From positions 1 through 32,379 of the forward strand of contig CAMEOT010000030.1 in assembly GCA_945929965.1 (NCBI GenBank): DNA of 32,379 bases, read 5' to 3'. Under the pieces are notes generated by a model. That model searched no databases. It had not been told where the DNA came from and worked only from the letters and a program-made list of their open reading frames with translations. The DNA is from an uncultured Lachnospiraceae bacterium. GTDB lineage: Bacteria; Bacillota; Clostridia; Lachnospirales; Lachnospiraceae. Positions 1-7,347 of this stretch are shown piece after piece. Numbering within the stretch: position 1 is the first letter of the stretch; each line of letters starts with the position of its first letter. The position numbers and the translations under genes are program-made.

Positions 1-3000
1 ATGATGAGGAGTACACCGGAGAAGACGGCGAAGAGTACTACGCCGATGATGAGGAGTACACCGGAGGAGAAGATGGCGAGGAATACTACGCCGATGATGA
101 GGAGTACACCGGAGAAGATGGCGAGGAATACTACGCCGATGATGAGGAGTACACCGGAGAAGAAAACGGTGAAGAATACTACGCCGATGATGAGGAATAT
201 ACCGGAGAAGACGGCGAAGAGTACTACGCCGATGATGAAGAGTATACCGGAGAGGACAAAGACGGCGAAGAGTATTATGCCGACGAGGAAGAACTCTATG
301 ATGAGGAATCCGGCTATGAGTATGAGGATGATGTAAAAGCACCCAAGAAACAGGGAAAAAAGAAATTCGCCGCTATCTGGTCGAAATTCCTGAATATGAG
401 TGCCATGGACCGGATCATGGCAGCCACCGGTGTGGCAGTACTGATCTTAGCAATTGTGACCGGCAGCGTGTATGCCAGTGCCCGTATGGTGGACAATCAG
501 GTATCGGAGTTTGTCAGCGTTGGCACCCAGTTAGACGGGATCCATATGATCGGCGAGCAGGGACTGTTAGCGGTGGCAGATGCCACAGTGGCTAAGATCG
601 CGGCAGCGAATGCAGTGGATGAAGACTATGAAGATCAGAAGGAATACGACGAAGCCGAATATACCAACGGTGGTACCGTAGAGCTGGAACTGGTCTCCGT
701 ACAGAAGGACCTGAAGATCAAGTTTACCAATAAAAAAAGCGGAAAACTGATCTCCAACGTGCCGTTCAATGTGACGATCACGGATCCCAAGGGCAAGACC
801 GCGACATGGTCTGACGATGACATGGACGGTATCATCTATAAGAAGGGCATTACCCCCGGTAACTATACGGTAGCGGTAAATGCTCTGACCGATGGAAAAT
901 ATAAGGACTATACCCTACCTACCGGAACACAGAAGGTAGAAGTCAAGAAAGATATCGCCTACAAAAAGATTGATGTATCTAACGAGATCAAGAAGGAATC
1001 CGAGATCAACGCGGCAAAAGAGGATACCATGAAAAATGATACCGTGGTAGAGTCTGTGCTGGAAGATACAGTACAGTGGGTAGAAAGTAAGACACTGCCG
1101 CCCTCTTATCGTGAAATAGGAAAGGATAAGATTACCAATCCGGAGACCGTTGCTTACAGCGGTAACTTCCTGCGTATGGCGCATAATACGCTGACACTCG
1201 CTGTGGGAGACACCACAACGCTGAAACCTACCAATGAGAAGGCAACTAATATTTCTTGGAGTAGCACCGATGCGAAAAAGGCAACGGTAGATAATGGTAC
1301 AGTAAAAGCATTGGAAGCAGGAAAGGTTACTATCATCTGCACCTATGATGTGCCAGGTGAAGCAACGCCGACGCCGACACCGACTCCGGAAGCATCGGCA
1401 AGTCCCACCCCTACACCTACGGCGACACCGACAGCGGAGCCTACCGCAACACCGACGGCGGAGCCTACCGCAGAGCCTACGGCGACACCGACAGCGGAGC
1501 CTACCGCAACACCGACGGCGGAGCCGACGGGGACTGCAGTAGCATCTGCAGGCACAAGGATGACCCAGACCATGGGAAGCGGCAGCATTCGGGCAGCATA
1601 TACGCAGGCGGGCAGCAATAAACAGACAGACACCTGGGAAATTACCATTACCGATAAGACTGCAACCGCAGTTTTAGAGCCTGCCTCTGTAAGTGTAGCT
1701 GCAGGAGCGGAAGCAACATCTCAGATTAAGGTAACGAATTATACCGGGGCTACTTATAAGGTAGCTACAAAGAATGATAAAATCGCAACCGCAACCGTGG
1801 ATGCAAACGGCAAGATCGCTGTTAAAGGCGTGGCTGCCGGTGATACCACCGTAACCGCAACCGTAACTATGGGATCCGTGACTAAGACACTGGATCTGGC
1901 AGTAAAAGTAACTGCTAAGATGGCAATTACACTGGATAAGACGGCAGTGACCGTATATCCCAAGTCTACCGCTACCGTAACGGCAACCGTCAGCGGAAGC
2001 GGCACTGTAACCGCAAGCTCCAGCGACACCAATATTGCCACGGTATCCGTGAACGGCAAGACCATTACCATCACCGGTGTGAAGGCCGGAAGTGCTACCA
2101 TCACCGCAGTTTATAAAGAAGGTAATAGTGAGGTGAAGGCTACCTGTACGGTAAAAGTCGGAACTTCCAATCCCAGAGAAGATAAGACCACCGTATTAAA
2201 AGATACCAGCGGAAGAGAATTATATGTATCGGATGGCAATAACCAATATAGACTTGCACACTATGCGGATTATTACACCTCTTCCAAGTTCTACATTAAA
2301 GAAGCAACGAGATATACCGGATGGCAGACGTTGGATGGTAAGGTATATTTCTTCAAGGCAGACGGCAACAAAGTAACAGGTGAACAGGTCATTCAGGGAG
2401 CAAAGTACAATTTTGCAAGTGATGGTTCACTGGTAGTGGGCTCCGGCACCATGGGTATTGATGTATCCAAGTGGAACGGTACCATTGACTGGAATGCTGT
2501 GAAAAATTCCGGAGTGAGTTACGTTATCATTCGTGTGGGATATCGTGGATCTTCCCAGGGTGCACTGATCGAGGATCCCAAGTTCAAGACCAACATTAAG
2601 GGAGCAACCGCAGCGGGTATCAAGGTAGGAGTATATTTCTTCACCCAGGCTGTGGATGAGGTAGAAGCGGTACAGGAAGCTTCCATGGTACTGGATCGTA
2701 TCAGCGGATATAAGATTTCTTATCCGGTATTTCTGGATGTGGAAGGCAGTGGCGGAAGAGGAGACAAGATCGATTCAGCCACTAGAACAGCAGTATGTAA
2801 GGCATTCTGTAATACGATCCAGAATGCCGGCTATACAGCAGGTGTCTATGCAAACAAGACCTGGCTCAGCCAGAAAATGGATGCCGGCGCATTAAGTGCT
2901 TACAAGATCTGGTTGGCACAGTATGCAGCTGCACCGACTTATACCGGACGCTACGATCTGTGGCAGTACAAGTCCAACGGTAAGGTCAGTGGTATTAGCG

Positions 3001-3038
3001 GAAATGTAGACCTCAACTTAAGCTACTTGGGATATTAA
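1..3038 (+). CDS. Membrane-anchored GH25 muramidase with acidic repeats and Big_2 domains (5' partial)
   Basis: The gene enters from the left edge. The first full codon is at base 3, and 1011 residues are visible before TAA at 3036. Order: six acidic Tyr-rich repeats (3-281), a basic stretch, one membrane span (about 411-482), a small beta domain shared with the second GH25 protein (about 660-990), a Big_2-like domain (about 1185-1350), a Thr/Pro/Glu linker, two more Big_2-like domains (about 1680-2160), a cell-wall-binding-like stretch (about 2300-2440), and a C-terminal GH25 domain (about 2450-3035). The GH25 acids are all present: Asp of GIDVSKW (2460), the DxE pair in LDVEG (2736, 2742) and Asp of NVDLN (3009). 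It should cleave the MurNAc-GlcNAc bond of peptidoglycan outside the cell while tethered as a type II membrane protein. An ATG at 396 is in frame but sits at the edge of the membrane span, and the open frame continues upstream through the repeats, so it is not the start. The true start lies outside the window. Confidence 0.9.
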   Translation, partial: DEEYTGEDGEEYYADDEEYTGGEDGEEYYADDEEYTGEDGEEYYADDEEYTGEENGEEYYADDEEYTGEDGEEYYADDEEYTGEDKDGEEYYADEEELYDEESGYEYEDDVKAPKKQGKKKFAAIWSKFLNMSAMDRIMAATGVAVLILAIVTGSVYASARMVDNQVSEFVSVGTQLDGIHMIGEQGLLAVADATVAKIAAANAVDEDYEDQKEYDEAEYTNGGTVELELVSVQKDLKIKFTNKKSGKLISNVPFNVTITDPKGKTATWSDDDMDGIIYKKGITPGNYTVAVNALTDGKYKDYTLPTGTQKVEVKKDIAYKKIDVSNEIKKESEINAAKEDTMKNDTVVESVLEDTVQWVESKTLPPSYREIGKDKITNPETVAYSGNFLRMAHNTLTLAVGDTTTLKPTNEKATNISWSSTDAKKATVDNGTVKALEAGKVTIICTYDVPGEATPTPTPTPEASASPTPTPTATPTAEPTATPTAEPTAEPTATPTAEPTATPTAEPTGTAVASAGTRMTQTMGSGSIRAAYTQAGSNKQTDTWEITITDKTATAVLEPASVSVAAGAEATSQIKVTNYTGATYKVATKNDKIATATVDANGKIAVKGVAAGDTTVTATVTMGSVTKTLDLAVKVTAKMAITLDKTAVTVYPKSTATVTATVSGSGTVTASSSDTNIATVSVNGKTITITGVKAGSATITAVYKEGNSEVKATCTVKVGTSNPREDKTTVLKDTSGRELYVSDGNNQYRLAHYADYYTSSKFYIKEATRYTGWQTLDGKVYFFKADGNKVTGEQVIQGAKYNFASDGSLVVGSGTMGIDVSKWNGTIDWNAVKNSGVSYVIIRVGYRGSSQGALIEDPKFKTNIKGATAAGIKVGVYFFTQAVDEVEAVQEASMVLDRISGYKISYPVFLDVEGSGGRGDKIDSATRTAVCKAFCNTIQNAGYTAGVYANKTWLSQKMDAGALSAYKIWLAQYAAAPTYTGRYDLWQYKSNGKVSGISGNVDLNLSYLGY
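3..281 (+). repeat. Six tandem 45-51 bp repeats encoding an acidic Tyr-rich tail
   Basis: Read in the GH25 frame, this is a run of six units of consensus DDEEYTGEDGEEYYA. Three are 15 residues long (the first is cut by the window edge), and the others carry one or two extra residues (GG, EEN, EDKD variants). The same DNA gives a Met/Arg/Thr-rich open frame beginning at base 1, which is a shadow. The tract lies before the membrane span and a basic segment, so by the positive-inside rule it is cytoplasmic. More copies probably lie to the left. Near-identical in-frame units suggest that copy number may vary between strains. Confidence 0.9.
1365..1529 (+). repeat. Thr-Pro / Ala-Glu-Pro-Thr linker repeats in the GH25 gene
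   Basis: The segment codes for alternating TPTPTP and TAEPTA units, with DNA made of short repeats such as ccgacggcggagcctac. It is a flexible extracellular linker. It begins right after the strand KVTIICTYDV of the first Big_2-like domain, and a plausible final strand (TWEITITD) follows only after the linker, so it looks inserted inside that domain rather than between domains. Confidence 0.85.
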
Positions 3039-3099
3039 GATTTGCAATAAAGCCCAGACCGACTGCTCGCAGGCGGGTCTGGGGCTTTATTAGCAAATC
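3039..3099 (+). terminator. Long hairpin terminator after the GH25 gene
   Basis: Bases 3039-3060 pair with 3076-3099 in a stem of about 22 bp with two single-base bulges. The core AAAGCCCAGACC opposes GGTCTGGGGCTTT, and the loop is the GACTGCTCGCAGGCG element. It starts directly after the TAA at 3036. The T-rich right arm (CTTTATT) suits intrinsic termination, and the symmetric A-rich left arm would allow function in both directions. The loop and right arm are also the beginning of the 124-bp repeat. Confidence 0.75.
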
Positions 3100-3184
3100 A
3101 AACACACATGAGCAAGTAGGGCGAAGCCCGGAATGCGAATGGGTGTCACGGGTTCGAGAGCACGAAGTGCGAAGAAGCCGTGTT
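3061..3184 (+). repeat. 124-bp structured repeat, copy A
   Basis: Copy A matches copy B (3210-3333) at 122 of 124 positions by direct comparison, in the same orientation with a 149-bp period. It holds the core GACTGCTCGCAGGCGGG, then small hairpins: GGGC-GAA-GCCC, GCAC-GAA-GTGC, and an enclosing CACGG/CCGTG pair. No open frame of value spans it. I do not recognise a named RNA or element family. With copy B it fills most of the 370-bp gap between the GH25 gene and rmlB. Confidence 0.85.
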
Positions 3185-3209
3185 AATATTTACAAGGAAC
3201 AGCCGATGA

Positions 3210-3333
3210 GACTGCTCGCAGGCGGGCCTGGGGCTTTATTAGCAAATCAAACACACATGAGCAAGTAGGGCGAAGCCCGGAATGCGAATGGGTGTCACGG
3301 GTTCGAGAGCACGAAGTGCGCAGAAGCCGTGTT
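3210..3333 (+). repeat. 124-bp structured repeat, copy B
   Basis: This is the second copy, with two substitutions relative to copy A (near 3227 and 3320). Unlike copy A it lacks the matching left stem arm: it keeps the right arm CTGGGGCTTTATTAGCAAATC, but the bases before 3210 pair with it only over AGCC/GGCT. This suggests that a unit including half of the terminator was duplicated. Its last bases (GTGTTGATA) supply the -35 hexamer of the rmlB promoter. Confidence 0.85.
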
Positions 3334-3360
3334 GATATCCCCTCTATTTTATGGTAAAAT
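3332..3360 (+). promoter_or_regulatory. Sigma-A promoter for rmlB and the polysaccharide operon
   Basis: TTGATA (3332-3337), a 17-bp spacer, then TAAAAT (3355-3360). The predicted start is near 3367, giving a leader of about 40 nt before rmlB, whose ATG at 3409 follows a GGAG site. The first two bases of the -35 are the end of repeat copy B; the equivalent position after copy A reads TTAATA. Confidence 0.75.
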
Positions 3361-3408
3361 ATCCCTATATATAGCAAAATTGCGCTCTTTGCGCAGAACG
3401 GAGAAAAA

Positions 3409-4494
3409 ATGAGAACTTATCTGGTAACAGGTGGTGCCGGCTTTATCGGTTCCAACTACATTCACTACATGTTCAAGAAATATGACAATGAGATCCGCAT
3501 CATTAACGTCGACGCCCTGACCTATGCGGGCAACCTGGAGAATCTGAAGGATGTGGAGAAGCGCGACAATTACACTTTCGTGAAGGCCAATATCTGCGAC
3601 AAGGAAGCCATCAGCAAGATTTTTGCGGAGAACGATATTGATCGTGTGGTACATTTCGCAGCAGAGAGCCATGTGGACAGAAGTATCCGCAATCCGGAGA
3701 TCTTCGTGCAGACCAACGTGCTGGGTACCGCAGTAATGTTAAACTGCGCCAAGGCAGCCTGGGAGCTTCCAGACGGCAGCTTCAAGGAAGGCAAAAAGTT
3801 CCTGCATGTATCTACGGATGAGGTCTACGGATCCCTTCCCGATGATGACAATGCTTTCTTCTACGAGACCACACCTTACGATCCCCACAGCCCTTACTCC
3901 GCCAGTAAGGCAAGCTCGGACATGCTGGTGAAGGCATACATGGATACCTATCATTTCCCTGCCAATATCACCAACTGCTCCAACAATTATGGTCCTTTCC
4001 AGTTCCCCGAGAAGCTGATTCCTCTGATCATCAACAATGCGCTGCACGGCAAGAAGCTTCCGGTCTATGGTGATGGCAAAAATGTCCGCGACTGGCTGTA
4101 TGTAGAGGATCATGCGAAGGCGATCGATATGGTACAGGAACAGGGAAGACTGTTTGAAACCTACAATGTAGGCGGACATAACGAAAAGCAGAACATTGAG
4201 ATCATCCACATCATCATCGAAACTTTGCAGGAGATGCTTCCGGATTCCGATCCCCGCAAGGCACATATTAACAACGATCTGATCACTTACGTGGAAGATC
4301 GTAAGGGTCATGACAGAAGATATGCCATCGCGCCGGATAAGATCAAGGCAGAGATCGGCTGGTATCCCGAGACCATGTTCAAGGAAGGCATCCGTAAGAC
4401 CATCGCCTGGTATTTCGAACATGAAGACTGGATGAACAATGTGACCAGTGGCGATTACCAGAAATACTACAATGAAATGTATGAAGAAAAGTAA
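3409..4494 (+). CDS. rmlB: dTDP-glucose 4,6-dehydratase RmlB
   Basis: Second enzyme of dTDP-L-rhamnose synthesis: it converts dTDP-glucose to dTDP-4-keto-6-deoxyglucose with bound NAD, in the cytoplasm. It is 361 residues, normal for the family. Visible marks are the Rossmann motif GGAGFIGS at the N-terminus, STDEVYG (135-141) carrying the catalytic Asp-Glu pair, and YSASK (163-167) with the Tyr and Lys of the short-chain dehydrogenase triad. The ATG at 3409 follows ACGGAGAAAAA, a good ribosome site. It is the first gene of the operon, behind the promoter at 3332-3360, and 78 bp before rmlA. Confidence 0.97.
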   Translation: MRTYLVTGGAGFIGSNYIHYMFKKYDNEIRIINVDALTYAGNLENLKDVEKRDNYTFVKANICDKEAISKIFAENDIDRVVHFAAESHVDRSIRNPEIFVQTNVLGTAVMLNCAKAAWELPDGSFKEGKKFLHVSTDEVYGSLPDDDNAFFYETTPYDPHSPYSASKASSDMLVKAYMDTYHFPANITNCSNNYGPFQFPEKLIPLIINNALHGKKLPVYGDGKNVRDWLYVEDHAKAIDMVQEQGRLFETYNVGGHNEKQNIEIIHIIIETLQEMLPDSDPRKAHINNDLITYVEDRKGHDRRYAIAPDKIKAEIGWYPETMFKEGIRKTIAWYFEHEDWMNNVTSGDYQKYYNEMYEEK

Positions 4495-4507
4495 AGAATA
4501 TCTGCTA

Positions 4508-4535
4508 AATGGGAACGATGAACGTCGTTCCCATT
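4508..4535 (+). other. Intra-operon stem-loop between rmlB and rmlA
   Basis: A perfect 11-bp stem, AATGGGAACGA paired with TCGTTCCCATT, has a 6-nt loop (TGAACG). It has no T-run after it, so it is a poor intrinsic terminator. A role in mRNA processing or in stabilising the rmlB transcript is more likely. Seen directly; the function is inference. Confidence 0.55.
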
Positions 4536-4572
4536 CGGTGTGTTAAAAAACAAGTATTTTAAGGAGGTTTTT

Positions 4573-5442
4573 ATGAAAGGAATTATACTGGCGGGAGGTT
4601 CCGGAACCAGACTTTATCCCCTGACAAAAGCAATATCCAAGCAGATCATGCCGGTCTACGATAAACCCATGATCTACTATCCGCTGTCGACACTGATGCT
4701 GGCAGATATCAGAGAAGTGCTGATCATTTCCACCCCGAGAGATCTTCCGGTATTCAAAGAGTTATTAGGAGACGGCAGCCAGCTGGGCATGCGTCTCGAG
4801 TATGCGGTACAGGACAAACCCCGCGGACTGGCGGATGCCTTTATCATCGGTGCGGAATTCATCGGTAATGACAGAGTAGCGTTGGTGTTGGGAGATAATA
4901 TTTTCTACGGACAGAGCTTCTCCAGAGTACTGCGTACCGTAGCAGCAAGAGAAAAGGGAGCTACCATTTTCGGTTATTATGTGCGTGATCCCAGAGAGTA
5001 TGGCGTGGTAGAGTTCGATGAGAACGGCAAGGCACTTTCCATCGAGGAGAAGCCGGAGCATCCCAAGAGCAATTATGCGGTTCCCGGACTGTATTTCTAT
5101 GATAACGATGTAGTGGAGATCGCGAAGAACGTAAAGCCTTCCGCAAGAGGCGAGATCGAGATCACCAGTATTAATAACGAGTACCTGAACAGAGGAACCC
5201 TGCAGGTAGAGACTCTGGGACGTGGCTTTGCATGGCTGGATACCGGCAATCATGATGCTTTACTGGATGCCGCGGATTTCGTGGCAGCCTTCCAGAAGAG
5301 ACAAGGACTGTACATCTCCTGCATCGAGGAGATCGCTTTCAAACGTGGATTTATCGACAGAGAGCAGCTGTTAGCACTGGCAGAACCGCTTCTTAAGACG
5401 AATTACGGAAAATATCTGGTAGAGGTAGCAAATGGACTCTAA
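4573..5442 (+). CDS. rmlA: Glucose-1-phosphate thymidylyltransferase RmlA
   Basis: First step of the rhamnose pathway: glucose-1-P plus dTTP gives dTDP-glucose and pyrophosphate. The start at 4573 is chosen because AAGGAGG lies 5 nt before it and the protein then opens [14 protein letters not shown], as the family does. An in-frame codon at 4540 would add 11 unrelated residues. The result is 289 residues, the usual length. The nucleotide-binding loop [11 protein letters not shown] (8-18) is intact, as are LGDNIFYG and EEKP. The last 11 bases overlap the next gene (ATGGACTCTAA), suggesting coupled translation. Confidence 0.96.
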   Translation: MKGIILAGGSGTRLYPLTKAISKQIMPVYDKPMIYYPLSTLMLADIREVLIISTPRDLPVFKELLGDGSQLGMRLEYAVQDKPRGLADAFIIGAEFIGNDRVALVLGDNIFYGQSFSRVLRTVAAREKGATIFGYYVRDPREYGVVEFDENGKALSIEEKPEHPKSNYAVPGLYFYDNDVVEIAKNVKPSARGEIEITSINNEYLNRGTLQVETLGRGFAWLDTGNHDALLDAADFVAAFQKRQGLYISCIEEIAFKRGFIDREQLLALAEPLLKTNYGKYLVEVANGL

Positions 5443-6730
5443 GCTGCGGAAAATGGCGATCCTGGCTTCCATGGCAGTGATCCTGCTGGTGGCGCTCGCG
5501 GTAATGTATGTGAACAGGGAACAACTGTCATCCACATCCGGTGAGAACATGACAGCGTCCGGAGCGCAGAATGCAGGTGACAGCCAAGCAGTGGATCCTG
5601 TGCCGGAGGGTACCGGGGAGACGGATACCGCGGAAGCGGATGGCAGAATTGGCAATGATCTGAAAGCGTTTTTAAAAGACAATACATTTTTTGATCAGGA
5701 AGTAAACCCGGTCCTGGAGGCGGCGAAGGATAACAGCAACCGTCTGTCACTGGTAGCGACTTCTATCGAAAAGGATCTGCGTATCCAGATCGTGGATAAT
5801 GAGGGTACGCCGGTGACCGGGGAGAGCTTTTATGTGCGTTTGGACGGCATGGGAGACTACAAGGATCTGGATCAGGACGGCGTGATCTATATCGGTGATC
5901 TGGATTCCGGAGATTATTATGTGGAACTGCTTCCCATCGAAGGATACAAAGTACCGGTCAGTGAGACCAAAGTGCATGTAAAAGACAAAGTCGAGTATCT
6001 GGCGATCGACGATATTTCGCTGTTGATCAAGACGGAGGACGAAGTCGATGCGGCTGCCGAGGACAGCGCCGTGGCAGGTGCTCTGGCGGATGCGGACAAG
6101 ACGGAGATCCAAAAGCTGCAGACCACATCCGGCAATGCGAAGGTCGGCATCGATGTGTCCAAGTGGAACGATACCATCGACTGGGATAAGGTAAAAAATG
6201 CCGGAGTGCAGTTTGCCATCGTTCGTGCGGGCTACCGCGGTTCGGTTACGGGAAGTCTGGTGGAGGATCCACAGTTCATTGCTAACATGAAAGGTGCAAC
6301 AGCAGCCGGAATTCCGGTGGGCGTGTACTTTTTTACCCAGGCCACAGATGAGAAAGAAGCGGTGGAAGAGGCTTCTGCCGTGCTTGAGCTGATCCGTGAT
6401 TTCCAACTGACCTATCCCGTATTTATTGATACGGAAGGTGCCGGAGGAAACGGCCGGGCGGACGGGCTGGATGCGGAGACCAGAACACTGGTATGTGAGG
6501 CATTCTGCCGGACGATAGAAAATGCGGGATACAAGGCAGGTGTCTATGCCAGCCGCAATTGGTATAACAATAATCTGCAGACGGCGAGACTGGAAAATTA
6601 TCATATCTGGCTGGCGGAATATCGCAGTGTGCCATTATATCAGGGGTATTACAAGACCTGGCAGTATACCTCCAAGGGAAAAGTGGACGGTATCGAAGGC
6701 AGAGTTGATATGAATATCACCTATGAATAG
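5432..6730 (+). CDS. Membrane-anchored GH25 muramidase (short paralog)
   Basis: 432 residues: a short cytoplasmic start, one membrane span (about 8-26), a low-complexity acidic region (about 35-70), a beta domain (about 105-195), and a GH25 domain (about 237-432). The catalytic acids are present: D241 in GIDVSKW, D333 and E335 in IDTEG, and D426 in RVDMN. The beta and GH25 domains closely resemble those of the large protein at the left edge, including [10 protein letters not shown] versus SVQKDLKIKF, GATAAGI and YFFTQA, so the two are paralogs. This one lacks the acidic repeats, Big_2 domains and Pro-rich linker. It overlaps rmlA by 11 bases and precedes rmlC by 32 bp, so a wall hydrolase is embedded in the rhamnose genes. 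Probable role: opening peptidoglycan where the polymer is attached (inference). Confidence 0.93.
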   Translation: MDSKLRKMAILASMAVILLVALAVMYVNREQLSSTSGENMTASGAQNAGDSQAVDPVPEGTGETDTAEADGRIGNDLKAFLKDNTFFDQEVNPVLEAAKDNSNRLSLVATSIEKDLRIQIVDNEGTPVTGESFYVRLDGMGDYKDLDQDGVIYIGDLDSGDYYVELLPIEGYKVPVSETKVHVKDKVEYLAIDDISLLIKTEDEVDAAAEDSAVAGALADADKTEIQKLQTTSGNAKVGIDVSKWNDTIDWDKVKNAGVQFAIVRAGYRGSVTGSLVEDPQFIANMKGATAAGIPVGVYFFTQATDEKEAVEEASAVLELIRDFQLTYPVFIDTEGAGGNGRADGLDAETRTLVCEAFCRTIENAGYKAGVYASRNWYNNNLQTARLENYHIWLAEYRSVPLYQGYYKTWQYTSKGKVDGIEGRVDMNITYE

Positions 6731-6762
6731 TCAATAAATTAAAAAGAGTGAGGATGAGATAA

Positions 6763-7347
6763 ATGGGCAAAATAACAGTAGAAACCTGTGAAATTGAAGG
6801 ATTGAAGATTATTACTCCTACGGTATTCGGTGATGCCAGAGGATATTTCATGGAGACCTACAATTATAATGATTTCAAGGCTGCGGGAATCCCGGAAGTA
6901 TTTGTACAGGACAATCAGTCTGCATCAAAAAAAGGAGTTCTCAGAGGTCTTCATTTTCAGAAGCATTTTCCGCAGGACAAGCTGGTGCGTGTGATCCGTG
7001 GTGAAGTATATGATGTGGCAGTGGATCTGCGGGAAGGTTCTAAGACCTTCGGACAGTGGTACGGTGTGCTTCTGTCTGAACAGAATAAGAAGCAGTTCTT
7101 CATTCCGAAGAATTTCGCACATGGTTTTCTGGTATTGTCCGATTATGCGGAGTTCTGTTACAAATGTACCGATTTCTATCATCCCGATGACGAGGGCGGC
7201 ATTGCTTACAATACACCGGATATCGGCGTAGAATGGCCAATTCCCGAAGGTATGGAGCTGACTTTGTCCGAGAAGGATACCAAGTGGGGCACCCTGGAAC
7301 AGTACATGAAGGAAAAAGAGCATGAAAAAGAGTGTGAAAATAAGTAA
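6763..7347 (+). CDS. rmlC: dTDP-4-dehydrorhamnose 3,5-epimerase RmlC
   Basis: Converts dTDP-4-keto-6-deoxyglucose to dTDP-4-keto-L-rhamnose. It is 194 residues, a cupin-fold family of about 180-200. The catalytic His is H63 in RGLHFQ, its partner Asp is D172 in LSEKD, and the active-site Tyr is Y133 in CYKC, judged by alignment to the remembered E. coli RfbC sequence. QDNQSASKKGVLRG and IPKNFAHGF are typical. The start ATG at 6763 has GAGTGAGG upstream. The Lys/Glu-rich C-terminus overlaps the permease gene by 26 bp. The next enzyme, RmlD, is not adjacent. Confidence 0.96.
   Translation: MGKITVETCEIEGLKIITPTVFGDARGYFMETYNYNDFKAAGIPEVFVQDNQSASKKGVLRGLHFQKHFPQDKLVRVIRGEVYDVAVDLREGSKTFGQWYGVLLSEQNKKQFFIPKNFAHGFLVLSDYAEFCYKCTDFYHPDDEGGIAYNTPDIGVEWPIPEGMELTLSEKDTKWGTLEQYMKEKEHEKECENK

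Noticed and set aside
1..336. Met/Arg/Thr/Pro-rich open frame from base 1
   Set aside because: It is a frame-shifted reading of the acidic repeats. The adjoining frame from base 3 runs without a stop into the GH25 protein, with a coherent basic stretch and membrane span.
3150..3184. GGTTCGA in the repeat as a tRNA T-loop
   Set aside because: The flanking five bases do not pair as a T-arm, and no acceptor, D-arm or anticodon stem can be drawn.
3061..3333. CRISPR array or insertion sequence
   Set aside because: Only two units of 124 bp with a 25-bp spacer; no short palindromic repeats, no transposase and no terminal inverted repeats.
3183..3377. Short minus-strand frame in repeat copy B
   Set aside because: It exists only because the repeat happens to be open there; the equivalent span over copy A is not a credible gene.
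3739..4422. 227-residue minus-strand frame over rmlB
   Set aside because: Antisense shadow of a well-supported gene; no ribosome site and no recognisable domain.
5747..6604. 285-residue minus-strand frame over the second GH25 gene
   Set aside because: Antisense shadow; Cys/His/Ile-rich composition typical of a reverse reading.
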